Of a stretch of 52,230 bases of DNA, positions 31,526 through 44,070 are shown piece after piece. Numbering within the stretch: position 1 is the first letter of the stretch; each line of letters begins with the position of its first letter. The notes below the pieces were generated by a model. It was not told the origin of the DNA and made no database searches. It saw only the letters and a program-made list of their open reading frames with translations. The DNA comes from Chara braunii. Taxonomy: Eukaryota > Streptophyta > Charophyceae > Charales > Characeae. A program made the position numbers and the translations under genes. Location of the stretch: NCBI GenBank assembly GCA_003427395.1, contig BFEA01000849.1, positions 418,720 to 470,949 of the forward strand, written 5' to 3'.

Positions 31526-32236
31526 CTTCTTCTTCTTCTCCTGCTTCTTCCTCTACATCTTCTTCTTCCTCCTCCTCTTCTCCTTCATCCTCTAGTTTTC
31601 CCTTTCTCAAATCTTCCTCCCTTCCTCCTACTCTCCCCTTCACTCTCTCCCCTTCACTCTCTCCCCTTCACCACTTCTTCCCTCCCTCTCTCTTCTCTCC
31701 ATAACTAACATCCCAAGTATAGGGAAAGTAGTTAGTATCCCCTCTATTAGAGGTTGCCTCCATTATTGTCAATTTCTCCGACCCACTGTAAATCGTTACT
31801 TTGATCTTTGAGTTTTCAAGCTTGGGAGTGAGATTCTCTCGCTCTCTCTCCATGTTTTGTCCATTTCTCCACTTGGTTGTCAATCACTACTTGGATTCTT
31901 GCTCAATCTAGCGTTGTGATCATCTTTCCCTCATGCAGTGTCCTTTCCCTCACTTGGTTGTAAATCGCTACTTTGGTCTTTTAGTTTTCAAGCTTGGGAG
32001 TGAGATTCTCTCACTCTCTCTCCATGTTTTGCCCATTTCTCCACTTGGTTGTAAATCGCTACTTGGATTCTTGCTCATGTTGTGATCATCTTTCCCTCAT
32101 GCATTGTCAATTTCTTTACTTGGATGCTATCCTCTAAGTGTTGCAGTCTGCTTTCAGTTCGTGCTCAAAGTTATCTTGATTTCTAAGAAATGTTGCAGTT
32201 TGGTTTATTGTCATTCACATTGCTCATTTCCTTGCA
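31110..32236 (+). repeat. LTR B, copy 1 (5' limit uncertain)
   Basis: The right end is fixed by TTTCCTTGCA at 32227-32236 followed by a PBS. The left end is not defined. It contains a CTT/poly(T) tract (31456-31545) and two 173-bp repeat units (phase marker CAAGCTTGGG at 31816 and 31989) that match the longer array at 47281-48130. The sense strand has a donor-like GAGGTGAGT near 31404. Confidence 0.7.
31456..31545. repeat. (CTT)n/poly(T) tract with one N
   Basis: CTT units lead into about 60 Ts with an N at 31485, then CTT units again. The long Phe/Ser/Leu frames across it are artefacts. Confidence 0.95.
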
Positions 32237-32239
32237 ATC

Positions 32240-32254
32240 TGATATCAGGGCTGG
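32240..32254 (+). promoter_or_regulatory. primer-binding site of LTR B element
   Basis: TGATATCAGGGCTGG differs from the plant initiator-Met complement TGGTATCAGAGCTGG at two positions. It lies three bases after the LTR end. Confidence 0.75.
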
Positions 32255-33029
32255 TTTGTGGGCTTACTCCTTTGGCTCCAGCACTATTTGTTTCTTTGGT
32301 GCACGTGGGGTTGGTCCCCGTGCAGTGTGAATACGATCGTGCTGTGTGGAAGAGGGCTTTGGAAAAATGTGGGTGCATGATTGATGATGTGAACGAGATG
32401 ACGTGGCATTAGCAACGGAGGCATTGCATTGTATTATCGGTGGTTCCAATGCTGCGACCGGTTAATGAAATGCATGTCTTCACAACTGGTGAGATAGTTG
32501 TGGTTAAGAGCAACATTTGAGGTACTTTGCTTCTAACCTTATCTACCGTCCTTTATTGTTTTTTTTCTGTGAGGAATCGAGTCCATTCTTGAGAGTTCTC
32601 TCTTGGTTAGGAGTGAGAGAGCGCTCTATCTTGAGAGTTGACATTCTTCTGGCACAATCTGGTTGGAGAAAGGCGGTGCCTGTGAGGTGTCATGGGGGAC
32701 GAAGCATTGAGTCACATCGAAAGTCAACCCATGGGAGCACAGCACACACGCATGAGCAAAAGTCTTTTTGCTTTTGTTGTGAAATAGTTGTAGTTGTGAT
32801 AGGGCGAGTTCTATGGGGGATAGACATGCACCGGACCATCTTCAAAGATACTCCGACGGGGAAACTGAGTCATACTTCGTGCACCTATCAATAGAAGTGT
32901 GATCAGGGCTTGCCAGTCATAGTCTGGTTGGGCATAGGGGTGACTCGTGGTCACTTTAAGTCATTGCTGCTTTTCTATTTTGTGTCTGAGGAATGACGGT
33001 TGGGAGGGATGCAGAAAGGGGTAGGTTCT
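32255..33029. other. leader-like non-coding DNA
   Basis: It follows the LTR B primer-binding site on the plus strand, but the next coding relic is on the minus strand. The LTR B element is therefore truncated or rearranged here. No domain was recognised in the short ORFs. Confidence 0.5.
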
Positions 33030-34035
33030 AGTTGAAAGCTCATCAGTGCACTCGAGCCCTTGGTGAGCGAATTCACACACAATTGGCTTAATACTTGGCC
33101 ACATGAAGCCAGTCCAAAATGACACATCGGTGCTCGACGTGCTCGTCCGAAGTCCGACTATACACCAAGATGTTGTCGAGGTAGATAAGCATGAACTGTT
33201 CCAACATGTTGCGAAACTTCGTAGCCATTGTTGCTTGGAAAGCAGCGGAGGCATTCGTAAGGCCGAAAGGCATGACGACCCACTCGAAGTGCCCGGACCG
33301 CATCTTGAACGTGGTCTTGTATCGATCCTCCGGTCGGATCTCATTTTGGTGATAGACCGACTTGAGGTCCAACTTGGAGAAGTACTTGGTGTCGCCCAAC
33401 CGTTCACGAAGTTCGTTAATGCGTGGAAGAGGGCCGACGTTCTTGATGGTTTGTGCATTGAGCTTGCAATAGGCGATGCACAACCTCAAGTCTCTGTTCT
33501 TCTTCTGCATGTAGAGAACTGGAGCACCGTAGGGCGAGGAGCTAGGGGTAATCCAACCCTTGACAATGAGATTGTCGAGTTGTGTATGAAGCACCTTGAG
33601 TTCTTCCTCACTTATGCGATAGATACATCCGCGTGGAGGTATGATGTCGTCCTCGAGGATGGTCTCGTGGCGGATGGGCCGATCCAATACGACTCTGGTG
33701 GGAGCCTTTAAGACATCGCATAGGTGTCAAGCAACTCTACGATTCATGGATCCGTCGATGCATGTGTAGATGCGGCGTCTAACAGAGGGAGGACATGAAG
33801 AAAACAAAAGTCCATCTCTTCTACTCCGTCGCATGAGATGGATGAACGAATGCTCGTGGTGGACACCACGTGCCAGCCAATCGAAGGGTGAGGAAGAGGA
33901 ATTGTACAAGGGACGAGCTCGCCAAACAGATCATGAACCGTGAACCGTGCGACGATAGAAATTCACCGGGTGGTCCTCGCTTCACACCCATGACATGCCC
34001 AAAATCATGTCAAACGACAGAAAAGTCTGTCCCGA
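33030..34035 (-). pseudogene. Ty3/gypsy protease-RT relic with damaged active site
   Basis: RT is read from 33687 to 33088: GWITPSSSPYGAPVLYM, LCIAYCKLN (normally LCIDYRxLN), SKLDLKSVYHQ (catalytic Asp 107), [13 protein letters not shown] and YLDNI at residues 169-173. The usual YxDD has lost its second Asp, and the Asp of the C-I-D-Y block is Ala. After a frameshift the RT end is seen as CEFAHQGLE near 33040. Upstream, near 34030-33985, SFDMILGMSWV matches the second protease block. Nothing of gag, RNase H or integrase was found beside it. It is a long-dead fragment belonging to a different element from I or II. Confidence 0.88.
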
Positions 34036-34149
34036 AGTCCAAAATTGCAGCAGCGTCCCAAGCAAGTTCGGTGACTTCCAGAACGACAAGCCATGCAGTC
34101 GACAGCCCGCGGGCAACTGGTATCGGTGTCGGGACGTTTGGTTCCCGAA

Positions 34150-36273
<2,124 letters not shown>

Positions 36274-37200
36274 TGCAATCAGATTCGCTTTCTTCTTCCT
36301 ACAACATGCATGCAAACAGATGGCGAAGCACATTGGCGTTGGGCGCCCACACAACTCAGATACAAACTCGCTTTAGAATGGCTATGGCAATTGCACACCT
36401 TCACTTCACTTATCCACTCAGAATTTACATCCACTGTTTACACACACTGGACTCTGGATCTCCCTGGATATCCCACACGAACTCACACTGTACTTCGCTC
36501 ACACTCACACCCTGAAACACTATCTTTAACCTATGGCAGCTATGGCCACTCGCTATAACCAACACTGGATGCTATCTCCTTCCTTCAGCCCACTTTGTCT
36601 TCGGGCATCTGCAGACCACCTCGCACAAGTTGGCTGGGCGGCGCTTCCGCATGGCTTACGCAGGAATGAAATGAATGGCTGGACACTGCCTCTTGATTTA
36701 TGCTTCTGTTGGTCGTTGTTCTGCCCCTTTTCCACCGGGCCCTTAGTGCACACAGTCCCACATGGTACTTGCTGATTGGACTAAGTGAGCCTGGGACTGG
36801 GTACCACTGACTAAGCAAGGTTGGACTCACCACTTGCCCACTTGCCTCTGGTCTACTGTGAGCAACGTTCGAAAGGCCACTTCCGAACCTTCCGGAACCT
36901 TGCAGACTTGGCCTTTCGGAACTGTAGCAGCTACGACCTTGACCTTTCAGGATTGCAGGAGCTACGACCTTGACCTTTCATCATTGCTACAGCTATGACC
37001 TCTACACAACAATGACCCCTACTGGACAGACCTACGGTTCAAGACCCGACAACTACATCAACCTACGATAGACAACAACTGACTCCTAAAATGCAGGTCA
37101 CGGATTCAAACACACAGGGGTACTGTACACGGGTAAGGTGAGGTCTAGGGATCGAGCCCTGGGATCTGCATCTGCTACTGCAATGGTGAAAACCGTTTCA
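36274..37200 (-). repeat. 3' LTR of Element II
   Basis: 927 bp with TG...CA ends. U3 (high-coordinate side) has a ~31-bp repeat with CTACGACCTTGACCTTTCA at about 36930-36985. The TATA position has decayed (GCATAAAT) relative to the 5' LTR. Confidence 0.92.
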
Positions 37201-37545
37201 CTCCCGCCGGCCTAAATTCGAGGTCCTCCAAGAATACGTTAGTCCAAGGCAGGACCTTTCCCTTTCAAGTAGGAAGCCCCTGGGGAGAACATCTCACAAA
37301 AGCTATTGCCTGCATATAGAGGATCATGGCCAGTCCTAGAAGTCAAGGGCGGAGAGGAGGACCGTCCTACACGATCAAGATCCCAACGTACCTCCATACA
37401 TATCCAGTTTTTCATGCATCAAAGTTGTTACCTTGCACGACGAGTGAGCAGTTTCCATCAAGAAGGTCAATGATTCCTCCAGATATGGACGAAAGGTACA
37501 ACATTGATCGTATAGTTGATGAGGATGTGCTCAGAACAAGAGGTC
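37201..37545 (+). pseudogene. integrase C-terminus in inverted orientation inside Element II
   Basis: On the plus strand, opposite to the element, the translation reads PFQVGS, then SQKLLPAYRGSWPVLEV, GPSYTIKIPTYLHTYPVFHA and RYNIDRIVDEDV. That is a gypsy integrase C-terminal module in two frames. Beyond about 37545 the minus-strand integrase of Element II reads ANKHRRPSQVGDLL and then stops making sense. The two integrase tails therefore meet head-on. Both contain the QVG segment, so this is not a simple inversion of one copy. Confidence 0.8.
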
Positions 37546-38570
37546 GCCTACTTGTGATGGGCGACGATGTTTGTTGGCTTGTTCTATCATTCTATACTCG
37601 GCCTTCCTGAAGTTCTCTACAACAGTAGCGATCTCTTTCTCATGCTGTATCGCAAACTCCCTCGTACCGGACAGTAGCCTCCGAATCCGGTCTCGGTTTA
37701 GTCCTTCAAACAGTCTGTGCGGTCTAAAGGACTTATGTAACTCGTTGGGAGTGCGACAGGTGGCTTAGTGTACACTATTGTTGTATGTGCTGGCTACCTT
37801 TGGGAACATCTCATCCCAGTCGACCTGATCGGGTCTAATATACATTCTGAGAACTTCTACAAGATTTTGTTCATCTGCTCAATCTGACCGTTAGTCTCTG
37901 GATGACGGCCAGATGACATCAACAACTTAGAGCCATAAACTCTCATCAACTTCTGTCAGTTCTGGCTAGTGAACCTGGTATCTTTGTCATTAACTATAGA
38001 CATCGGCAGACAATGTTCACAATGATCAAAAAGCTTCTCTATCACTAAGTTTGTCCGTGCCTCTGAAGGCAAAGGAACAAACACTGCATACTTGCTAAAT
38101 CTATCAACTATAACCATGACTTGGCTCTTGCCATGTCTACTCCTGACCCCAACATCCGTAAAGTCAATGGATACAGAATCACTGGGGCTTGCGGGAATAG
38201 GCAGTGGTCTAAGAAGACCAAGAGGGGCTCGCGTAGTGGTCTTGTTCCGTTGGCACACCTTGCAACTGCGTACGTACTCTAGGCAGTCGGCCTTCATACC
38301 AGGCCACATATACGCGCGCATAAGGTTGGCTAATGTCTTCTGCCAACCGAAATGTCCCTCTGTATCGTGACATTCTCCTACAATTAAACTATGAATCTCC
38401 TCGCTATTGGGAACACACAGACGGTCAACTACATTAGTCTTCTCGAATAATAACTCATCAGTATTGCGGTAATCTGGTTCAGTCTCTGGGGACTCCTTAA
38501 CTCTCCCGAGGAGATCATTATAAATAGGGTCCTGCGCATACGCTTCCTTGACTTTCTGTTGCAGGTCTCC
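37546..38570 (-). pseudogene. integrase zinc domain and core (Element II)
   Basis: In the 277-codon frame (38789-37956) the integrase begins after the RNase H end. The zinc ligands are His141, His146, Cys176 and Cys179 (HDTEGHFG, VRSCKVCQRNK), followed by catalytic Asp209 in VSIDFTDVG and Asp268 in VNDKDTRFTS. A stop follows TSQN at 37956. In the next codons the core resumes with SSGRHPETNGQIEQ, carrying the catalytic Glu, and runs to about 37560 (EIATVVENFRKAEYRMIEQ). D,D,E is thus readable across one stop. The C-terminal module in the proper orientation is missing. Confidence 0.92.
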
Positions 38571-39310
38571 CCCTATATCCAGATAGTGAACTATCGCTCC
38601 AAAGTAAGCAGCCCTCCTGCTTAGAGCGTCCGCAACTACATTATACTTTCCTTTGACTGGCTTGAGCTCAAAGTCAAACTGGTCTATCTCTGCGGCCCAC
38701 CTAGTAAGATTAGGTGTCATCTTGGCCTGCATCTTCAACCACCTCAACGTCTCGTGGTCTGAATACACTTTGAAGTGCCTCCCAAGCAAGTAGTGGTTCT
38801 AGTGGTCTAGCGCTTGCCTGAGAGCGTAGAGTTCCCTCTCATAGGTAGATGTCGCTACCTTCTCTGAAGGCATTCTAGCAGACATGAACTCTACAGGTCT
38901 ATACCCATTGCCATCATCTTGTTGTAAGACAACACCTACACCATACTGACTTGCGTCAGTGGTGACAACAAAGGCAATGATGGATCGGCTACCTTGAGGA
39001 CTGGGTACTCTATCAAGGCTTGCTTTAGCTTCTTCAGGGCCGACGTACAATCTCTATCCCACTCCCAGATTGCTTCTTTCCTTAACAACCTGCGAAGGGG
39101 AGCAGCGATGGTGGAAAAGTTTCTCACGAACTTTCTATAGTAGTTGACTAAGCCTAGAAACGACCGTAACTCTGTCAATGTGCGGGGTGTCGGCCAATCT
39201 CTAATCGCTGCTATCTTACTGTCCTCAGGCTTTATGCCATCTCCATCTAAGACGTGGCCCAAGTACAGGACTTGTGTCTTGGCCCACTCACACTTCTTCA
39301 CGTTGATCTT
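38571..39310 (-). pseudogene. RT connection and RNase H (Element II)
   Basis: The frame 39301-38936 gives [19 protein letters not shown] and ELRSFLGLVNYYRKFV, the RT thumb/connection. RNase H begins with VVTTDASQYGVGVVLQQDDG (catalytic Asp kept) in the adjoining frame and continues with YERELYALRQALDH. One in-frame TAG at 38796-38798 interrupts it before NHYLLGRHFKVYSDHETLRW, and it ends with VVADALSRR. One frameshift and one nonsense codon are the only obvious lesions. Confidence 0.92.
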
Positions 39311-39855
39311 GAAGGTTAGCTTCCCTCAGCTTCTCCAAGACCTGCCTCAGATGACCCTCATGCTCCTGGAGGGTCTTACTAAAAATTAGAATGTCATCTA
39401 GGTATACTACTACAAATCTATCTAACCAAGCGCATTGGTTAGTCCGAAAGGCATCACTATGAATATCTGATCCGAAATGTCGTCTTATACTGGTCGTCTG
39501 GATGAACCTCTATCTGATGATAACCAAACTTCAAATCTATCTTAGAGAAATACTTGCAACCGTGCACCCGATCTAACAGATCATCTATACGGGGCAGTGG
39601 TTCACCATTCTTCATTGTGACGACATTGAGACCCCTGTAGTCAATACACATTTTAAGCTCTCCCTCCTTCTTGGGGACAAAAAAAACAGGTGCTCCAAAT
39701 GAAGATGACCTGGGCCTAATCCAACCCTTTTCGAGGAGCTCATCTAACTGCTTGCGCAGCTCCTTTAGCTCCCTTAGGGACATTCTATAAATGGCTCCCT
39801 TACGCGTTCTACTGCCAGGCTCTATCTCAATACGATGTTGGATGGACTGATGCAC
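39311..39855 (-). pseudogene. reverse transcriptase fingers/palm (Element II) with internal deletions
   Basis: It reads GWIRPRSSSFGAPVFFVPKK, MCIDYRGLN and [19 protein letters not shown] (catalytic Asp), then TTFRIRY, where a short deletion shifts the frame. VMPFGLTNA then runs almost directly into [18 protein letters not shown], so the usual PATFQ segment and following helix are missing. YLDDI is intact. The enzyme could not fold normally. Confidence 0.92.
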
Positions 39856-39930
39856 TACTCCTGTAGGCGGCTTAGCTAAATCTGTAAATTCCTCCAGCAG
39901 CTTGGCAATAGCTGGATCAATGGGTTTCTG

Positions 39931-40566
39931 TTATGTAGGCTCAGTAACAGGCCTAACGTAGGCCACAAAGACCTGTTCCTCTAATTGCTCCTTCTTCACT
40001 AATCGCGCGAACGCGGGAGCACTGAGGCAGCAATGTGCCAGGGGGTTGTCTACTTTTGACACATGAAACAGGCGAGCAGTCTTAACTTTGCCTGATGGGC
40101 TAGAGAGCCTACACTCATGCTCTCTTAAGTGAAGTGTGGCCCCTGCTGCCTCTCCCCAGTCCATTCCTAGAACTATGTCAAACGGAAGGTTGTTTTCTAC
40201 GAGGAGAGTCAGGGAATGGAAAACTCTCTCTACCTTCCCATCCTTCTCTAGGGGAAAGTACGCTTGGACTCCCTCTACATAATCCTCGACTCGCATAGTG
40301 CGGTTGTCTGCGAGGATGCTGACTATGGGGTCTTCTAACTTCTGAACTTTCAAATTTAACTGCAGCTTCTGTAGCGCTTTCCTACTAATATAGTTGCGGG
40401 TGGCCCCACTGTCTATAAGGGCCCCTACTCTGCCTCTAAAGACCTCTACATCTACTAAAATTAGCTTTCCTTTATTATCTTTCTTTATCTTGGCCCAAGA
40501 CGACATTCTCTCTCTTAGCTCCTCTGCCAGGCATGTGAGGGAAGTGCCTAGAGAGACTCTTAACAC
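39931..40566 (-). CDS. aspartic protease domain (Element II), apparently intact
   Basis: A 211-codon open frame with DSGA at residues 52-55 (VGALIDSGATRNYI), the catalytic loop of the retroviral-type protease, and LPFDIVLGMDW at 127-137, the second conserved block. In such elements the protease cleaves the Gag-Pol polyprotein and works as a dimer. It is normally translated as part of a polyprotein, so the apparent start is not biological. It lies between the Gag zinc knuckle and RT in the usual order. The stop at 39931 separates it from RT by under 80 bases. Confidence 0.88.
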   Translation of the reverse strand: MLRVSLGTSLTCLAEELRERMSSWAKIKKDNKGKLILVDVEVFRGRVGALIDSGATRNYISRKALQKLQLNLKVQKLEDPIVSILADNRTMRVEDYVEGVQAYFPLEKDGKVERVFHSLTLLVENNLPFDIVLGMDWGEAAGATLHLREHECRLSSPSGKVKTARLFHVSKVDNPLAHCCLSAPAFARLVKKEQLEEQVFVAYVRPVTEPT

Positions 40567-40753
40567 ACGCAGTCTCTGGACAACTTTCTAGGCACTGGTC
40601 GGCAACCTCTGCCATAGACACATGTGGGCTGGGAGTTTCTCTATGGTGCACGCACTCTTCTTCACATGGTCTAGAGGTAGGAGCAGTTGCAACCCCTACC
40701 GGGCGGTTGCCTTTTGCTGCCTATGCAACATACCGGGCCTCCCTATATTTGGG

Positions 40754-40795
40754 GCAATATTTAATGATGTGCCCCGGATCACCGCAATAGATGCA
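40754..40795 (-). CDS. CCHC zinc knuckle of Gag nucleocapsid (Element II)
   Basis: The minus strand encodes CIYCGDPGHIIKYC, a perfect C-x2-C-x4-H-x4-C RNA-binding knuckle. It sits in a different frame from the neighbouring Gag frame (41096-40779), implying a frameshift between capsid and nucleocapsid. Confidence 0.9.
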
Positions 40796-42633
40796 CTGAT
40801 CCTGGTCTATCCTCTTTTGTCAAACTGTTTATGCTAGGCGCAGATCTTCCCAGGGCCTGCCTTGCGGCAAGCCAGGGTGCCATCCACCCCTTCTGGGAGG
40901 TGACCGAGTAAAACGAGAGCGGGTTTGCGGGGGACCTTTCCCACTTGGCGGTTTCGTCTGCCGCCAACCCCCTGATCGCTTTGTCCTCGACCACCGGAGG
41001 CCTGGCCCCCTCGGCCCTGACCTCCTCCTCTTCCTTGCGGCCTCCCTCCAGCCGCAACAGCAGGGGAAGTCCTCCCCTGACTATTGCCACTGTCATCCTC
41101 CTCCAGGCCCCACTCTATCTGGCTATAAGGGACCTATTCCATACCACCTTCATCCAAAGTAAGGATCAGATGATCCTTGGCCCTAACTTGACCAGAGATG
41201 GTATGGCCCTTCCACTTTTTACCCTTGTCAAGGTCCTTATGCCAGAAAGTGGAAACTAGCATGGACTGCGCCTCGAAAGATACTTCCCTACTCAAGATAT
41301 CGTAGGTCATGGCCAGCTCCTTGCTCTTCTCGAAGAAGTGCCCGTACAACAGCTCGGGCATGGCACGATAAAATAGGTTGACCAGCTGGGTCTTAGTGAC
41401 CCCATGGTCAAGGACAACGACTAACTCGTCCATTACGCCCTTGAGTGCCCTAGCACTCTTCCATTGGCGTGAGTGGATGGCTTGAAGCGTGTCGGAGGCC
41501 CGAATCCCTCTAGTGACATCAACAAATCTCTCGCGCAGCAACTTAAGGAATGCGCTCAGGGAGGTTTTCGCAAAGTAAGCTACCATGCCATTCTCGCAAT
41601 CAGCAGCGCAGGCAAGCGATCGGACGAAGCTTGCTGCCTCGTCCCTAAGGGCATGGAACGCAATTAGGACTTGCTCCTCAGGCACGATCTTCTGGAGGTG
41701 AACACACAAATTGATGTTCGTCTCCCAGTTGTCAAAGTTCTCTCCCTTCTTCCCACTGTAGGGATCAGGGAACTTGACCTTGGCTGGGTCCCTACGTGGA
41801 CGTGCTTCCTCCTCCCTTGGAGCTGCTAACTTAGCGCCCTCAATGGCGCCAGTGCAAAATCGTTTTGTGCTCTCCATTCTTGCTTTTACTTCTGAGCCCA
41901 CGTGCATCACCATCTCGCGGGCGAACTCCCTAAACCCCAATCGGATGGATCGTAAGGCTATGTCCTGGCCCTTTGCAAACTGATACTGCTCTTCGTGGGC
42001 CCTTGCTAGGAGTTCTATATTCCTAGCCATTACGTCCATCTTCCCCTGCAAATCTGCTTGTGCCTCCATCTGCGCCCTCTGTTGTTTCACCACCTCCAAC
42101 TCCTTTGCTGCCTTACTCGCCTCCTCCATTCTCTTCTTCTTCTCTCTAGTCAGACGCAACTTCCACTCCAACTTCTTCTCTTATTCTATGGTCTGGCTTC
42201 CAACTCCTTTGCCACTGCTTCTTGTTCAGCCCTCGATACATATAACATCGCCTCTTTGTCCTCTCCCAGGGATAAGTTTTTAACCCACTCAGACACCTTC
42301 TTTCTCTTCTTCTTCTTCTTCCATCGCCTTCAACTTTGCCTCTTCTTCCCTCTTAAATCTTTCCAGCTCCTCCTCCAACTTCTTTTTCTTGGCGGCTTGC
42401 TCCTCCAGTAAGGCCAACTTTTTGGCCTGCTTCACAACTTCCCTCTTCTCCTTCTTGGCCTTTTGCTCGACCAGAATCTTGGCGGCCTCTTCTTCGTGCT
42501 CCTTTGTATAAGGAATGGTCCCAGTTCCACCCCTCGTTTCCACTCTACACGTAGAAGTGTTCCTGAATCCTAGCGGAAACAGGAATCGCCAGATGGTCCC
42601 CCAAAGGGAGAACCCCACGAGCAAGCCGTACAT
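40796..42633 (-). pseudogene. gag (Element II): coiled coil and capsid, frameshifted
   Basis: The N-terminal frame (42633-42289) starts MYGLLVGFSLWG and becomes a Lys/Glu-rich coiled coil (KKKKLEEELERFKREEEAKL). After a shift, the 345-codon frame (42171-41134) continues the coiled coil, then FREFAREMVMHVGSEV and the capsid-like block DPYSGKKGENFDNWETNINL...FHALRDEAASFVRSL, matching the retrotransposon gag domain of plant gypsy elements. A basic Arg/Gly/Pro-rich linker (41096-40800) leads to the zinc knuckle. At least two frameshifts break it. Confidence 0.88.
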
Positions 42634-43259
42634 AGGGTAGTCATCCGTGGCGTTGGGTGCACAATAGTGACTGTCCCACTCCTCACCACTTAGACCGACC
42701 CACTGACTGTCTGACTGACTCTCTAGGGACTACAGGATCCGTAGAGGACCCTGTCAACTATCGTCTCTTGCGTAGACCTATTACTACAATTGTCACTACA
42801 GGACTCAATGCTGATCAGGAGGCATTTAAGGAGATCCCCCGCAACTCCTCAGGAATTATTTAATGTCACAGACAGGACGACGTGATCAGCAAGTCCTCTC
42901 AAGACTTAGACAGCTGGTTGTGCAGCCCACAACTCAGATTTTGGGCCTACCATGCCACATTGAGCAGCCCGCAGGTCTGTACCGGTCCTTGGGAGGGTTT
43001 GTCCTCCAGGTCAGTCAATCGTCAAACATGGATTTAAGCCCTACTCAGCCCGTGTGGGTTTGGTCAACACAACTCTATGACCTCATACACAAAGTTCCTA
43101 TCACCTGGACATAAGAGACTTAATGCAGAAAGAAGAGACAAACAAACTCAACAAGTACCATGGGGTGAGTGCACATCCATAGGGCGAGGGTATAGGTTGA
43201 AGGCTTGGCGACAATATACCAACTCCATCTTGGTCAAATTCGTGATCAACAACTATTGT

Positions 43260-43592
43260 CAATGCTGGTCAACGCTGGTCAACGCTGGTCAACGCTGGTC
43301 AACGCTGGTCAACGCTGGTCAACGCTGGTCAACGCTGGTCAACTTCCCGATGAGCACCTTGGTCAACGTCGATCAACCCCTCAGTCGACACCTCGGTCAA
43401 CCCTGGTCAACTTCGTAGTCAACACCTCGGTCAACCTTGGTCAACCCTGGTCAACTCCTCGGTCAACGCTTCGGTCAACTCTGGTTAACTCCCGGTCAAC
43501 GCCTTAGTCAAAGCTCAACCCTGGTCAACTCCTCGGTCAATGCTTCGATCAACTCTGGTTAACTCCCGGTCAACGCCTTAGTCAAAGCTCAA
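43260..43592 (-). repeat. 10-bp TTGACC (W-box-like) minisatellite
   Basis: GGTCAACGCT repeats at exact 10-bp spacing with GGTCAAC starting at 43267, 77, 87, 97, 43307, 17, 27 and 37. Degenerate copies continue to about 43592, where a 74-bp unit is duplicated. On the element's sense strand each unit reads GTTGACC, containing TTGACC, the core of the plant W-box bound by WRKY factors. Confidence 0.85.
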
Positions 43593-43842
43593 CTCGGCTA
43601 TGCCTGCCGCCCCCTTTGTCACCAACCTCCAATATTCTCCTTCTCCCTCATTCCTTCTTTCTTTCTTTGTTCTCCCTTCACCCTGGCTATGTCTTTCTTT
43701 TTCCTCCTTCGTCTCTTCCTTCTTCTTCCTTGGTTATGGCTTCTCTCACCTTCTCCCTTCCTCCCTCCTCTACTTCCTCTTCTGTGTCCGAGCTTCGGCG
43801 GTTATGGTCGCCACTTCCTGTCTTGGACCACACAACCAATCT

Positions 43843-43845
<3 letters not shown>

Positions 43846-43908
<63 letters not shown>
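43846..43908. repeat. (TC)n microsatellite
   Basis: Uninterrupted TC run in the Element II leader. Confidence 0.97.
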
Positions 43909-43917
<9 letters not shown>

Positions 43918-44047
43918 ATTTCTTTGCAGGTGCGCGACGATTGCCTCCACGGTGCAGCTATGGCGGACCTCCCTTTTCTTGGTGGTGCGGCTTCAGCTAT
44001 GGCGCCCAACTTCGGCGCACTGCTTGACGATGACGGCGCGTGAAATA

Positions 44048-44069
44048 GCGGGAACCTGCTCCGATACCA
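44048..44069 (-). promoter_or_regulatory. primer-binding site of Element II, near-perfect
   Basis: The minus strand reads TGGTATCGGAGCAGGTTCCC... one base from the LTR. It matches the initiator-Met tRNA complement through the acceptor stem and into the T-arm (AGGTT), the best PBS in the window. Confidence 0.93.
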
Positions 44070-44070
44070 A

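Larger units (their letters stand above)
42634..44047 (-). other. leader of Element II with TTGACC arrays and a TC tract
   Basis: 1.4 kb between PBS and gag with no Gag-like coding. It contains a 10-bp tandem (43267-43343), degenerate GGTCAAC repeats to about 43592 including a two-copy 74-bp duplication, and a (TC)n run at 43846-43908. The TC run is followed on the plus strand by TTATTTCTTTGCAGGTG, a perfect antisense splice-acceptor-like sequence ending at 43929. Confidence 0.7.
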
